Assembly: GCF_023159225.1 (NCBI RefSeq)
Contig: NC_063164.1
Location: forward strand, 75,957,800 to 76,021,799
Length of the DNA stretch: 64,000 bases
Origin: Perognathus longimembris pacificus
Lineage: Eukaryota; Chordata; Mammalia; Rodentia; Heteromyidae
Direction: 5' to 3'
Below the pieces are notes generated by a model. It was not told the DNA's origin, made no database searches, and worked only from the letters and a program-made list of their open reading frames with translations. Positions within the stretch are counted from its first letter, which is position 1; every line of letters starts with the position of its first letter. Both the position numbers and the translations under genes were made by a program. Below, piece after piece: positions 24,597-37,269 of this stretch.

Positions 24597-25169
24597 TGTT
24601 GGGGTTCAGCTTTGGCCTTGAGGGGGAAGGGCAGAGGAGAGCGCTCCAGAGAAGCTGCCCTTCCCCCAGCCCTGGGGGAATGCGGAAGCAGGCCACAATT
24701 CTCTGGGTCCGGAACCAGAAGAACTGGCTTTGCGACCAGCCCCCGAACTTTCTTGCCAGCCCATGTGCCCCCCCATTCTCACGGGCTTTGCCCATGGGGT
24801 GGTGCTATCCAGGTGACGTTAGCTCATGAAGGGGTCTTATGACAAGCTCGCCAGCCTATCACCAGCTCTTGGTCAATCACCCCTTTTCTCGTCACCCCTA
24901 CTATATCAACTGTTAGCCACTCCCTTATTAAATCAGATTTGCTCTTGAAGCGTCTCCGAGACCCGTCTGTGCCTGGCTTCCTTCAAGGGTAAGGAGGGAG
25001 GACAAGGGATCTCCTACGGCCGTGTCCACCTGAGGTCTTTCCTGAGCCCCCCACTCTCCTCTGGCCTTACCTGCGGGTCAGGTGACCAGGGGAGAGGGTG
25101 AGAAAGGGAGCAATTGGATTCGAATAGAGCCTGACCCCCGGTGCCAGGGGAGGCGACCCGAGCCCGGCA
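24597..25169 (+). mobile_element. Solo LTR of an endogenous retrovirus, probably class II (ERVK/IAP-like)
   Basis: A 573-bp GC-rich insert in AT-rich intron. It begins TGTTGGGG and ends CCCGGCA (TG...CA) and is bounded by a perfect 6-bp target duplication, tatgat at 24591-24596 and 25170-25175. A 6-bp duplication is usual for class II elements. A TATA-like ctatatc near 24901 and an attaaa poly(A) signal at 24927-24932 fit the U3/R layout and support + orientation. There is no internal gag, pol or env sequence and no second LTR, so this is the product of LTR-LTR recombination. Short open frames inside it are by chance. Confidence 0.85.
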
Positions 25170-25364
25170 TATGATATATCACCTAATAGTTTTATTTTGT
25201 TCCTAAATATAGCACTGTTAGATGATTATCTGTGTATCTATCTGCATAAGATGTAGGAAAGTAAATATTTTGTTTAGAAACTTGTGTGTGCCCTCTTGCA
25301 AAAAAGAAATAGCCCTGTTCCAATCTGATAGCTAATTCCCAGTACTGCTGTATGGGTTTCTTTT

Positions 25365-25540
25365 ATTATTATTATTATTGTTAAAGGTGTTATACTGAGG
25401 GGTTACAGTTACATATGTAAGGTAGTGAATGCATTTCTTGTCAAACTTGTTACCTCCTTCCTCATTTTTCTCCTACCTTCCCTCCACCCCAGTTTCTACC
25501 CGCCCCTGCTCCTGAGTTGCACAGTTACTTTACAAAATAC
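25365..25540 (-). mobile_element. L1 3' end, antisense, truncated
   Basis: (TTA)n tail, then tactgaggggttacag, ttgttacctccttcctc, a C-rich tract, then gagttgcacagttactttac. This matches the block order of the tail at 43476-43650 but is more diverged. Confidence 0.75.
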
Positions 25541-28019
25541 TGTCTTGTAAGTATTGCTGTTGCATTGGTATAGGCTTCTTGCTAACTATTTTCTAAGCCA
25601 TTGAACACAGGAAAAAATAAATATGGACTCAACATTTATCATCTCACTGTATCTTGGAGTGTTTGTAACTTTTAACACACTGTGTCAGTAGGTGTATTTT
25701 AGTATTATTACCTGTTCTATGTTGTAAACTAAAACTCCTGTTACTCTTTCCCTGCCTGATGTGGTTAAACGTTCTCTAAACTTGACTCACTTCGTAAACA
25801 TGCAAGTTCTACAAAATGGTATTTGAATTTGGTGTGGTTATGGTAGTCATCTCTAACCACTCAAGACCTTCGTCTGCCTTTTGCCATTCTTTGATTACAC
25901 TCTTAAGTCAGACTTTGTCTCCCATCACAGAAGAGGGATACCTAAAACATAAGCTCACTCATTTAGGCAGAGGGATGGGTTTGTGTGTGGATGGATGGGT
26001 AAATACATGAGTAAATAAATGTATGGGCAGATAGGTTAATGGATGGATAACAGGATAGATGGAAAGGTCATCTATTTATTTGTCATATGTTTGAACCCTA
26101 TAAACATTTATGTGTGTTTAAATACATTTTCCTTCCTAATCACTCAGCCTTCACATCATCATAGTTGACTTTTGTAGAATTGGCCTCTTTCCTTCCTTTT
26201 TCAGGGCTAATATATTTCCTACTGCTGTGATCATGTAAGAACAGCAGGAAATGTGTTTTCTATCTTTGATAGTAGTTTCTATCATGATAGTAGTTACTAT
26301 TACATTTCTTTACAGATTCCCTAAAATGGTTTGTCTTCAACACACATCTGCCCTGATTTAAATTCTACTGATGTGTGAATTCCTCTGACTGTGAGTTTCC
26401 ATGCACTAAGGGCACTATGCAGTCCAATGCACCACATAAACATGTAACGGAACTTTGCATGCCTCCTAGTCACACTCATTGCATGTTTTAAATGATGTCA
26501 TTTGTTTTCGGTCCAGGGGTCTTCCAGTGTTTTTATTTTCTTCTGACATGAGGGGACTTTTTTTTTTATCAGTAGCATCATCCAGAGTACCTAGACATAT
26601 GGGGAGATTTGGTCAATTTTAGTTAAGTGTTGATGATTATTATGTGGTGACTCTCACCTGCCCAATATGCCCAGCTGAGAACAAGTTTCTCTTCCCAGGA
26701 AGAATAACAGTGAAAACATAAAAGGATTCAATCAACCAAATCACAAGTAGAAATAGTCATATGAAAAGCATGGCTGTTAGATAGTCTGTGGTTTTCTGAT
26801 TTGTTTCATTTTTATAAAATGCCCTTAAGAGAATTGTAAATACAATTCAGGAGTTTGTTAAAGTTAGACAGCTCATTTCAAATCTTACTTGCATTGGAGA
26901 AGAAAGGCTCAAATTAGTTAAAACCAAAGTAACATCTAAGTTGTCATGGAAAAATAAATGTAGAAGGGAATCTTTTTTGTAGGAACCCTCAAGCCCTCTG
27001 TGGACTGTGACTGGCTAGAGGAAATTTGGTGTTCAAATGATTCTTGTGGACAATCCTGGCTGTGTGGTTGTTTACATGGAATTATGGGTATCTGACCTTC
27101 TGCACTATTCCTGTCAAAAAAACAGGTGGAATCTCTTCATGTACTTGTATCAGTGCTCAGTGATTTTTGGTATCTTGGATGGGTTACTGAAGCTGCTTGT
27201 CCCTGTACTTACTGATTTCTTGTTATTTATCTCTTGGACAGTTTCCTTTTGGTCCCCCACCGCCACCTCACCCGGCCCTATTACTCCCTGAAGAAAACCC
27301 TGGGCCAATATGAATTTATAAAAGGAGAGGTATGAGGGAGACATCTTCAATTTAACCATACCTGCTGGTTAACCCATTTTTCTCCTCATGGTGTTATTAA
27401 AATATTATGAGGTAACACTGCATAGGCATATTCTTCATCTGTCACCTCACAATCTGCTGTTCAAAATTGGCATTTTTTATGTTATTTTTTCACCTACCAC
27501 TTCCAAAATCCAACTTTAAATTTATTCCAAAACAATCCACGGAATCTCTATTTAGAATACCAAGTACATGGGCATTTATTGCTCATATGTTACACAGGCT
27601 AAAATATAGCTACCAGGTTTTTCTTTTTCTGTCTTTTAACTCAATTGATGGTGCCCAAGAATTCCAAGGTAGAATAGCAATAACTATTGTATGTTATGTA
27701 TGGGTTTTCCTCCATGTATCCTGTCATTTTATGCAACTAATTAGCTATTTCAGCACTATTCAAGCTATCATCATTTGTTGGTTAAACAAAAGAAAAGGAA
27801 AATTTAGAAAAACAAAGAGGAGAAATGTTTGAGATTTGTTCTTACTTTGATGTCTACCATAGAGTGCCTATATTCTGTTGAAGGAAATAACTTATCATAA
27901 TCTTAGTCAGAAGCATGTCTCTCTTTGCTATACTTTTTCATTAATTTAGATATGTTTCTACTATGAGAAATGATATTACTTCTAATTATGGTTACATGCA
28001 GTTAATTTCTTTATTTTTT

Positions 28020-28300
28020 CCTAAGCTTGGTGTGAAAGGCAGTTTCATCCCAAAGAGGTGGGGGTGGGGGAGAGCTGGTTATTGGGAGGGGAGAATACTG
28101 ATAGAGCTGATCTTCCTGTTGCCTTAGCAACAGATTTATTTATTAGAGGTTGAAATGACATGAGTTAATATACCGCATACCTGCTGATCGGCAAACTCCC
28201 CTATTTCAGCTGCAGTTGACAATTAAGTCCTGGACAGCTACAGCCAGGGGTTAATGTTCCTCATTAGGAGAACTAGGTCATTACTAAGAAATCAAGGCAC
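28020..28300. promoter_or_regulatory. Candidate conserved noncoding element with RFX X-box
   Basis: Repeat-free block of balanced composition with gttgccttagcaac at 28118-28131, an imperfect palindrome fitting the RFX X-box (GTTGCC-N2-GGCAAC type). Nearby are gggtgggggagag and a cagctgcagttg E-box region. Function and conservation are inferred, not shown. Confidence 0.4.
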
Positions 28301-30439
28301 TTAAGGCAACATGGGTAAAATACAAAATTCAGCATCTAGACGAGTGAGGCTTTTTTAGGTTAATTAACCTTATTTTCCTAGGTTTAAAAAAATCTTACAT
28401 GCACATGTCAGTGGATCAATTAATTGAAAAAGAGCTAGTTTACTTTACTCTCTGAGTTGTCTTCATTTCCTTTGCAAGGATTTCATTATTTTATGGAAAA
28501 TTCTTATGTCTATATGATGAGTAAAAAGGGTATTAAAATTAAGAAGGGAATCATCATGGAAATCAGCTTTACCACAAGGGAATGAGCAAATAAAAGCCTT
28601 GGAAATGAAAATAAATAAGCTTTGCTAATACCTCACCTAAGGAGCAGAATATGAGCCCATCAGAGACAAGAGCGATTTAGAGGTACTTGTCTGCTTCTTT
28701 ATTAAACACTTACATAGTTATTTGACCTTCAGAAACTGAAACTTTGGACATGTGATTCCAAGTAGTTTATAAACATTCTATTTGCAGAAAGCTACATAGC
28801 AGTTTAACAAACAATAACTTTCCAGTTCATAATTGGCTTTTTTAATACCAATAAAATTAGATACATTAGTTGAAAGTTTTTATTAAAATGTCTGAGTGGG
28901 TGTTTTTTACACTTGATAAGTTCATAAATAATGTATCAAGCCCCTCTGAAAGCTTTGTTTTCTTATTTCTTTAAAGAGCATTTATGTTGAAGGGGGGAGC
29001 AGATATTTACAGAGGAGGAAAAGATTTATTGCCCAGAATCCTATTTTATCTTCATTACTGTAGTGACTCCACTGAAAACATTTCTCACTTTTTGAACTTT
29101 CCCTGTGGACATAGACAAAAAGGTACTCTTCATTTCTTTATCCTCTCAAATTCCTTGCATCTTCAACTGAAAAACAAAAGTCACTATAATTTCCCCCCTC
29201 CAACCTACATGCAATAAATTATCTTCATTAGTATGAAAATGATTGAAGCTTACAGTGAAATTCTCATCTCTTATCCCACCAAAGGAAATGTGCAATGTCT
29301 TTAACTAATTAGCTTCTTGTAATCCACTCTATGTTTCACCTGCCCAAGCTCATTTTCTTGTTTTGTAAGTGAAATGAGGACTTGTATACTTTAGAAAGTA
29401 CTACAGTAGTAAACCTGTTAGCATTCTGCCACTTGTCCTCTGACATTGTATACTAAGTTCTATACAGTTTTATACTCTCAAGGCTGCTTCTTTCAGAAAA
29501 GTATCCGCACTCTGAAAATAGCATGATCCCAACACAGCTGCCTCTTCACCTACCATAGGCAGTCCTTGATTTTAGCATGGACACCTTTAAGGAAAAAATA
29601 TCTCTACACTTTCAGAATCTCTACCCAGGTTTCTGAACTCTAGAATAAAAGGAATAGAAAAAAGAATTTTTAGATATTCCCACAAATGTCCTTTTTCTTT
29701 TCCTTGAGAAGACAATTGAACCACCTTTTCTAGCCTCTCTTTCTAAATACTTAAATGACTACTTGACTGGATCTTAGCTACTTAAAGTAGCCAGAAATGA
29801 TGAGGCCACTTCTAGATCTGGTCCATGAAATTGTCCTGCCTGCACTTTCCCATATTCCTTTTCCCTTCTGAATCTGGAGATGTAGAAAGCACTTGAAAGA
29901 TGACAGTGGTGCCATTGATTTGAGACCTTGGAAACCCAAGGAGTAGATCCTTCCTAGTTACAGATCCTGATCTGTAACTGCCTGTTATTTAAATGAAGCT
30001 TGTACATTTGTAAATCCATTTAATGCTGTGCAACTATCTTAATGTATAGAATTACTACAGTAATCTAAGCAAATATGACTGTGGTTTGTCTAGGTTAGTA
30101 GTAGCGAACAACATAAACCATCAGGATATATTTTGAAGATTTTTGACTCAGGCGGCTGAATGAATGGAGGAAAAGGTTTGAAAAGTTTGCTACAGAACAT
30201 AACTAAGACTTATTCTGTAGACATCATATGGAGATTTCAAGTTGGAATTTGATATGCAAGTCTGTCATTCAGATCAGGGCTGGAGATACAATTTAGGGAG
30301 TCAGCATGAATGAAGATAAATCCTTCAAAGATTTCTTAAAGTACATCAGATTTTATATCTTATGAGTTGCATTTTAACCTTCGTACTTTTAAGTGTGAAA
30401 TGTATGCTTAATCCAGTCTGGATTATAGCCCCTTTATAA

Positions 30440-30630
30440 CTTTAGGAAAGTCTGTTTGCCGTTTTACCAACCTAGATAGGTTCCCTATTGCCTAACTGCA
30501 TTTTCCTTCTTTGTAAGATCAAAATAATGTTAACTATATTTGAGAATTATTCTGAGAATTAAAGAAGATGATACATATACATGACAAAGCAGTATCTGGC
30601 AGAGAATACTACTTAATAAACAAATATTAG
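30440..30630 (+). mobile_element. MIR-like SINE fragment
   Basis: Reads taactgcattttccttctttgtaagatc, then agaattaaagaagatga and agtatctggca, ending taataaacaaatatt: the typical 3' half of MIR in sense orientation, diverged. Confidence 0.6.
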
Positions 30631-31102
30631 GCATTATGCAGTAACTATTAGTGTTTCATTAACCCACATAGAACTGTTGTTTGTGCCTACTATTTCTTAT
30701 TGGTTAAAATCACTTCTTTCTTAACTCTTCTAGAAAAAGAAGTGAAAAGAAAGAGCTAAATAAAGTCATCTTTTTTCGTCTTCATTTTCAGCCTACCCAA
30801 AACAAGTACATACTGTACAGAAAAATAGAATTAAACTAAACTACAGAGCAAACACTTGTAAGAAGCAGCATCTGCCTTGTAAATGAAGTCTATAAAAGGC
30901 TACCAAATGTCCCTTCACATTTTTATGATTGTTAGAGTATTACTAAACCTGGATTGAAATTTTTGTGAAGCTCTTACATCAAGCACTAGCGCTGTCAATA
31001 TCACAAATTAGTTCCGTTTTTAACAAGATGGTGACAATGAGCCTTTGCTTAAGAATGGCAGTATTTGTAAAATAATTTAACTAAAACATGAACTAATAAG
31101 CC

Positions 31103-31331
31103 ACATAATAGTGGTGGCTCACACCTGTAATCCTAGCTACTCAGGGTGCTGAGATCTGAGGATCATGGTTCAAAGCCAGCCAGGCCAGGAAAGTCTGTGA
31201 CACTTTTATCTCCAATTAACCTCTAAAACCTTGGTAGTAGAACATGGCTCAAATGGTAAAGGGGCAGCACTCATGCCCTGAGTGCAAACCCTAGAACCAG
31301 CACTGAGAGGAAAGAGAGAAAGAGAGAGATG
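31103..31331 (+). mobile_element. 7SL-head/tRNA-tail composite SINE
   Basis: Begins gtggtggctcacacctgtaa, continues tactcagggtgctgagatc and ggttcaaagccagcc, then has a shortened tRNA-like part (acatggctcaaatgg, then ggcagcactcatgccctgag). The segment between A and B boxes is deleted relative to other copies. The tail is (GA)n-like. Confidence 0.88.
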
Positions 31332-31332
31332 A

Positions 31333-31705
31333 TAGCCTGAATGGACATTTATCAAAAGAAGACATACATAAAGGTAGTCAATAGTCACTATTATCAAAGA
31401 AACACAAATGGAAACTTTATTACCCAAGTCCAGCTAGATACCTACCAAAGAATAGAAAATAAATGTTGACAAGGGTATGAGGAAAAGGAAATTAGTACAG
31501 TTCTTATAGGAAACAGTATACAGATTTCTAAAAAAAAAATCAAATATAAAACTACTGTATGATGCAATAGTCTCATTAATGCATATGTATCCCTGGAAAT
31601 GAAATCAGTACATAAGTATTGATTATCTGATGAATGGATGAAGAAAATTGGGCATACATACATACACACAGTAGGATACTATTAAGCTATAAAGAGAGGA
31701 ATGAA
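31333..31705 (+). mobile_element. Old L1 fragment (ORF2 end/3' region)
   Basis: Typical L1 text: aatggacatttatcaaaaga, aagaaacacaaatgg, aaaactactgtatgatgc, atgaatggatgaagaaaatt and a final aggatactattaagctataaa. Diverged and without an open frame. It may continue from the SINE junction at 31331. Confidence 0.75.
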
Positions 31706-31736
31706 AAAAATTTACCTATTTCACATGTGCATGTAT

Positions 31737-31950
31737 GGGGCTGGGGATATGGCCTAGTGGCAAGAGTGCTTGCCTCGTATACATGAGGCCCTGGGTTCGA
31801 TTCCCCAGCACCACATATACAGAAAATAGCCAGAAGTGGTGCTGTGGCTCAAGGGGCAGAGTGCTAGCCTTGAGCAAGAAGAAGCCAGGGACAGTGCTCA
31901 GGCCCTGAGTTCAAGCCCCAGGACTGGCCAAAAAAAAAAAAAAAACCCAT
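31737..31950 (+). mobile_element. Dimeric ID-type SINE, sense, older-type copy
   Basis: Begins ggggctggggatatggcc. ID B box ggttcgattcc; second monomer A box tggctcaagggg and B box gagttcaagcccc; A tail. Perfect target duplication atgtgcatgtat at 31725-31736 and 31951-31962. Confidence 0.95.
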
Positions 31951-33094
31951 ATGTGCATGTATATATATGTATATATATTTCACTGACTTTTAGTAAATTG
32001 ACAATTATGCAATCATCACCACAACTTAGTTTTATTCTGTTTGTTTTGTGCAAGTCCTAGAGCTTGAACTCACACAAGATGTAGTCTTTTATCAGACTCA
32101 GTAACTTTACTTAAAACAGTGTTTTTTTGGTTTATCCCTACTGTAGCAAGTATTAATCATCCTTTCCATTCAGATAGTGAATAATTTACCATTATATGAA
32201 TAGAGAACATTCTATTTGTACAATTATTATATGAAAGGTATTTAGACTGTTATCATAAATTTGAAATTACTAAATAATTCTCATGTAAACATTTGTACAG
32301 AAGTATTTATATGGACATATGTTTTCATTTTTCTGGAGTAGTTACCTAACAATTAAACTGCTGAGTTATCTGATAAATTTATGTTTAACCTTTGAAGAAA
32401 CCAACAAATCACTTTTAAGGATTTCACTTAGCACTTCTTCTTTCGAAGATTCATTCATTCATTCATTTACACACTTCTCAAGTCAAGTACTGTGTTAAGT
32501 TCTATGTATATTCAAGACAGTTCTTGGTTATCTACTGCCATTTAAATGAAATGCAGCTTAGCCACTTAAAATCTCCTTGCTGTCCACAAGCCTAATGTAG
32601 GATATGTTTTCATGTGCCCTCAACAAAACAATTCTACTATCCAGAAAGACCTGTTATCCCAAATATGCACTGACAGGCTATATAATAAATAGCTACTGGA
32701 AATTTAGTGATGAAAAGAGGCAGGGTCCAGGTAATGAGGCAGGGATATGAAACCTACGTATGTATTCAATAGCCTGTCTTTCTCCCAAACAAAATACATC
32801 CAAATTCCTTCTCCCCCCCCAAATCCTTTCATATTCCTATTAATTAATGGTACATTTGTTATATGTAGATGGTGATGTCCTACTCAAAGAACATGATGTC
32901 ATATTTTCAAATTCCTCAAAGCCTAATGTAACATTATTGGAGCACAGTTTTACTCATCTTTCACAGCAACTGATCTATCTCTTCATATCTCCATCTCTTC
33001 CTTGCATTCTCTTCTTTCTGTCTACTGTTGCCCGTGCTCTAGATCCCAATCTTTATTCATGTAAATTTAACTGGTAGGACTTGGATGTAGTTTG

Positions 33095-33345
33095 TACCTC
33101 GAGGGTGCATATGATGAAAGTTTGGTTCTCAGTGAGTGACATTAAGAAGTGGTAGAACCTTAATGGTAGGTCCTGGAGGGAGGGAATTAGATCACTGGGG
33201 TTGCTGCCTTCAGAAGAGATTAATGTGGTTATCTCAGAGTGACAGGTAGTTGTTGGAAAAAAACAAACATAACCAAGCCTGACACCAGAGTTGCTTTTCT
33301 GCTTCTTATGAAGTTGACTGGAGGTTTCAGAGTGAGGCCTATGTT
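33095..33345 (+). mobile_element. MaLR-like LTR fragment
   Basis: Text of the MaLR LTR type: atatgatgaaagtttggttc, ggtaggtcctggaggg, gaattagatcactggggt. It ends before an antisense L1 tail at about 33350. Family assignment is from memory of the wording; the subfamily is not resolved. Confidence 0.55.
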
Positions 33346-33349
33346 TTAA

Positions 33350-33432
33350 GTTTTTGTAATAGCTATTTTGTAATTGTTACATTTAAGGTATTGTACAAAG
33401 GGGTTACAATTTCATAAAGTCAGGTAAAGGAC
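33350..33432 (-). mobile_element. L1 3' end fragment, antisense
   Basis: gtattgtacaaaggggttacaatttcat matches the tail block tgtacagaggggttacag of the other antisense copies. Only the last ~80 bp are present. Confidence 0.6.
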
Positions 33433-33999
33433 AGGGTGACATTGCCTGAGAAGCATTGTACTTATGACTTTCTTAATGTTTTAAGCATCCTATTAACTTT
33501 GGCTCTGCTATGCAACACAATCAAGAACTACTCCTCTGGAGGGGATCTTTTTCAAAGGAATTGCCTTGATATTGCATACTTTATAGCACAGTGGTGTTTA
33601 TTCTTGGCTGTGCCTAGGAAACACCCATGCACAAGCCTCCATGCTGATGGATTTGGATTCCATTTTTCTGAGGTGGAGCTCAATTACTGACATTTCTCAG
33701 ATATCTCTAAGATTTGCATCATACAGAGCTAAAAAATAGAGCTGTAGGATCATGGACTTTCAGACTTAACGGGAACAGGTTAATGAGTGGAAGGGAACAA
33801 GTTGGGAACTGGGCTGGCATAAACTAGGGGCACCCCTGTTCCATAAAGGACCCACAGCCCTACTCAGCAACAATGACTGCAACATGGCCTCCGCATTACA
33901 TCTCCAACTCTATAGTGTAGCCACTTCTCAGTCTTCTAACCAAACCCAGGAGTATGTGAAAAACAAATATAAAAATATGTAGACATGTACACGAGTGTG

Positions 34000-34004
<5 letters not shown>

Positions 34005-34034
<30 letters not shown>
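34005..34034. repeat. (GT)n microsatellite
   Basis: About 15 uninterrupted GT units. Confidence 0.95.
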
Positions 34035-34037
<3 letters not shown>

Positions 34038-34959
34038 TGCATGTATATCTAACCAGGAAGTAAGAGGGAAGGTTTACTTTGCTTTTTCCCAACTCAATGC
34101 TTTCACACCTATTTTGCTCCCTTATTTGTAATGCTAACCTTTCTTCTCCATGTCTGTCTAAATCTTTGTCATCCTGTAAGGACCAACTTGTGCTTTCTCT
34201 GCCATAATATTGAATTGATGGTGCTTAGAGGACATGAATGTTTTAGAAGGGTCACTTCCTTGGCAAATCCCCTTCTGTCCTATGTAAATCTCTCTCCACT
34301 GAGCTATATTTATCTTGCCCAGGCTTCTTGAAAGTTGAATAAAACAAACTTTATATGGTTACCTATTTCGCCTTTTTTATTTTTTACCTTTGCAGCTGTC
34401 ACCAGTTCTATGGATGAGAACATATTACGTTAAGGAATCATTAAAAAATTCTTTACATAATATAGTCAGTATAGAAGTTAGAATGTCTTAACCTATGGGT
34501 CTTTTAAGTAGGAAAAGATAGAACATCATTGAGATTGATGAAGAGATAATTATAGCAGATGCAGTGTGTAAGAGGTAAGGAAAGTAAAACAGAACATCCC
34601 ACCATCCAACTTGTCTGGGAGAAAGTGAATCAGTAGGAATGCCTTAGTAAAAGCAAGCCACATTCATTACTCAGCCTACAATGTCCATGTATCTGCAAAT
34701 TATGTACTTTACAATATTTTATGATAATATTTTGTTTCAAATAATTTGTATTTGGACTTTAGTACAAAAGCCATACTAAATGAACTCAAACTCAAAGTGC
34801 TAACCTCGAAGATCCCAAGAATCATTGAATAATTCAGCTGTTCACACATTCAATACAAATTTTGATGAGATAAGGGAATTTCCAACTCCATGTCCACAGA
34901 GACTGGATTGTAATGTCTGCTGACAAACTGCAGCCAGACTCCCTGATTTACAGTCCAGG

Positions 34960-35115
34960 TCTACAAAACACCTTGGACAGGGATGGCATGTTGCTTACCC
35001 TCTCTGTGCTTCCATTTCTTCTATAAATAAGTCAAAGACTAGATCTTACCTCATAGCATCATGAGAATGAAATCATATTATCTACTTAGAAGTTTGTTCC
35101 TAGCCCTTTATAAGA
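34960..35115 (+). mobile_element. MIR-like SINE fragment
   Basis: gttgcttaccctctctgtgc, then ctataaataagtcaaa, then cttacctcatagcatcatgag: the sense MIR order. Diverged. Confidence 0.55.
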
Positions 35116-35705
35116 TGTTGCTGTTGTTGTTAAACTGTATCTGGCTGTAACTCAGGTTCTAAGGATGAATGGGAGCCTCAGGGGAAGCGATTTGGTCTCA
35201 GTTGACAGATGATCACATTGTTACCTCACAAAAGAATACTGTTGTATCTGGTGATCACCTCCCAGTGTTTATGTTGATTGTGTTAAGTTCCCATTTTTCT
35301 CCCTAGTCTGTCCTGTTCACACCAGTATGTGCTGCTGATTGGGGACCCTGTAGCCAATGTGGTACTGCCCATGTCATGCTGGCTTGGTCCAGCTTGGAGA
35401 ATTTGGCTGCTCTCTTACATCCATGGATCTAAATAGCAGGTTCACTTCCAGACATCCCTAACCCATACCATTTGTTTTCCTCAATCTTTTGGTGCCTTGC
35501 TGGCCACAGAAATGCCTGCAAAGCTGCCTCCTTAATTGGTAGAGGAAAAGTCACAGTCTACGAACAGTCTCCACTCCCACCCTCCTAGCTCTCTGCTGTC
35601 TTGTTCTCCCCAGTTTCAATCCTGGGTCTACACTCAAGAATAACTATATCCTCTGTAATTTGCCTTAGAGAGCCTGTTTGGGGATTTCTTTAAACATTTT
35701 GGAGG

Positions 35706-35842
35706 GGGGGGAAGGGAGGGGGGCATGAGGGACAAGGCAACAAACAGTACAAGAAATGTATCCAATGCCCAACGTATGATACTGTAACCTCTCTGTACGT
35801 CAGTTTGATAATAAAAATTTGAGAAAAAAAAAAGAAAAAAAA
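35706..35842 (+). mobile_element. L1 3'-tail-only insertion with target duplication
   Basis: Starts with a G-rich run, then gcatgagggacaaggcaac, tgtaacctctctgtacg, aataaaaattt and an A tail. Flanked by aaacattttggagg at 35692-35705 and 35843-35856, so the ~137-bp unit is a complete, separately inserted element and not a leftover of a bigger one. Confidence 0.88.
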
Positions 35843-36454
35843 AAACATTTTGGAGGAAAGAGGAGGGAAAGAAGAGTATTGAGAAATCTCTACTTGATAT
35901 AAGTCTCCAAAACTATTCCTTAGACCACAGCTGCAAAATTTGATGTAGAAATCAAAACTTAACTGTTTGTCTTCTAAGAAAAATTTACATGCAATAACCT
36001 TACTGTAAGGGCAGAGACTATGGACTGTCTTTCCTTTCATTGCTGGGGGCAGTGCAAAAATGGATTTGAACTGGAAAGTACCAAGGGAGGGAGCATATTA
36101 AACACATTGATTAATACTTCAAATGTTATCCTTCTACATGTGTATCAATACAGCTTCTTTTGAGACCTCTGCCTCAGAGAACTCCCAGATTATTGCAGTA
36201 CAGTGTAATAAGTAAAAACCCAAAACAGGAAGCAACTAATTCTGTCAGGAAAAGTCAGGCAACACTCCCCTGTAGAAGTGAGGCTAATCAAAAGAGAGAT
36301 TCCCTTCCACACATTTATTCCTAGCTCCCAAGGAACATGTGTTGCAAGAGAAAATAGTAAATCAATCTAAATGTGAACCTGTATTTGGGGAGCCCTGAAA
36401 GACTCCACCCAAACTGGAAATGGTACTGCCTTTGTACTCTGGTGTTTTGTTTTG

Positions 36455-36513
36455 TTTTTTGTTTTGTTTTTTTTGTCAAATTGATGTACAGAGGGGTTAC
36501 AGTTTCATATTTT
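36455..36513 (-). mobile_element. L1 3'-tail fragment, antisense
   Basis: T-run, then tgatgtacagaggggttacag and tttcatat. Only about 60 bp of the tail, at the 3' end of a (TTTTG)n-like stretch. Confidence 0.65.
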
Positions 36514-37063
36514 AATGCTAAAGTGAGGATGAACCGTGGTGCTCAGGGTCCCTGGAGATTGGGCTTTACTTGAGCTAGAGCCAAATCAGTGGCAGCTTGA
36601 AATCCCCAGTCCTCCCTCAAGTCTAGAAAGCCCTGGTCTCCTTGTGCCAGGGCTCAGGACTGTTGAACTGAAAGCCTTGTTAAATGTTTAACCGGTTGTG
36701 AACCTAATCCTTATTTTAAAAGCCAGCCTCCAGCAATTGTGAAATGGGTGAAGGTTTTCCAGTCACACTTTCATACGTTGTGTACCTTCCTCCTGGCATA
36801 AGCTTTGATGTCTTCTCCAGGTGCCCAGAACTTACTTTTATTTGATATTTTACACAGTTCTCTTCAATTAAAAAATATTTCCTTTTTGACATTAATCCTT
36901 CTGCTTTCTCAACTTATTTCTCTTTTGGAGTTGGATCAATACATTAATATCCAAAAAGTATAAGATACATAACATATTTTAGATTAAATCACACTAAAGT
37001 ATAAATTCTTGATAATGTCTTTGTATGTTATCTTTCCAGGAATTTTTACATTTAAAAAGAGAG

Positions 37064-37269
37064 GGCTGGGGATATAGCCTAGTGGCAAGAGTGCCTGCCT
37101 CGGATACACGAGGCCCTAGGTTCAATTCCCCAGCACCACATATACAGAAAACGGCCAGAAGCGGCACTGTGGCTCAAGTGGCAGAGTGCTAGCCTTGAGT
37201 GGGAAGAAGCCAGGGACAGTGCTCAGGCCCTGAGTCCAAGGCCCAGGACTGGCAAAAAAAAAAAAAAAA
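37064..37269 (+). mobile_element. Dimeric ID-type SINE, sense, young-type copy
   Basis: ggctggggatatagcctag, ccctaggttcaattcc, cggccagaagcggca, gagtccaaggcccagg, A tail. Target duplication aaaaagagag at 37054-37063 and 37270-37279; on the right it merges into (GA)n to about 37291. Confidence 0.93.

Noticed and set aside
24499..24842. Overlapping open frames on both strands near 24.6 kb as small genes
   Set aside because: They lie in the GC-rich solo LTR, where long frames arise by chance, and show no gag, pol or env resemblance.
31737..31950. ID monomer as a functional tRNA gene
   Set aside because: It has tRNA-like A and B boxes, but lacks a complete cloverleaf, is followed by a second monomer and A tail, and has a target duplication; it is a SINE.
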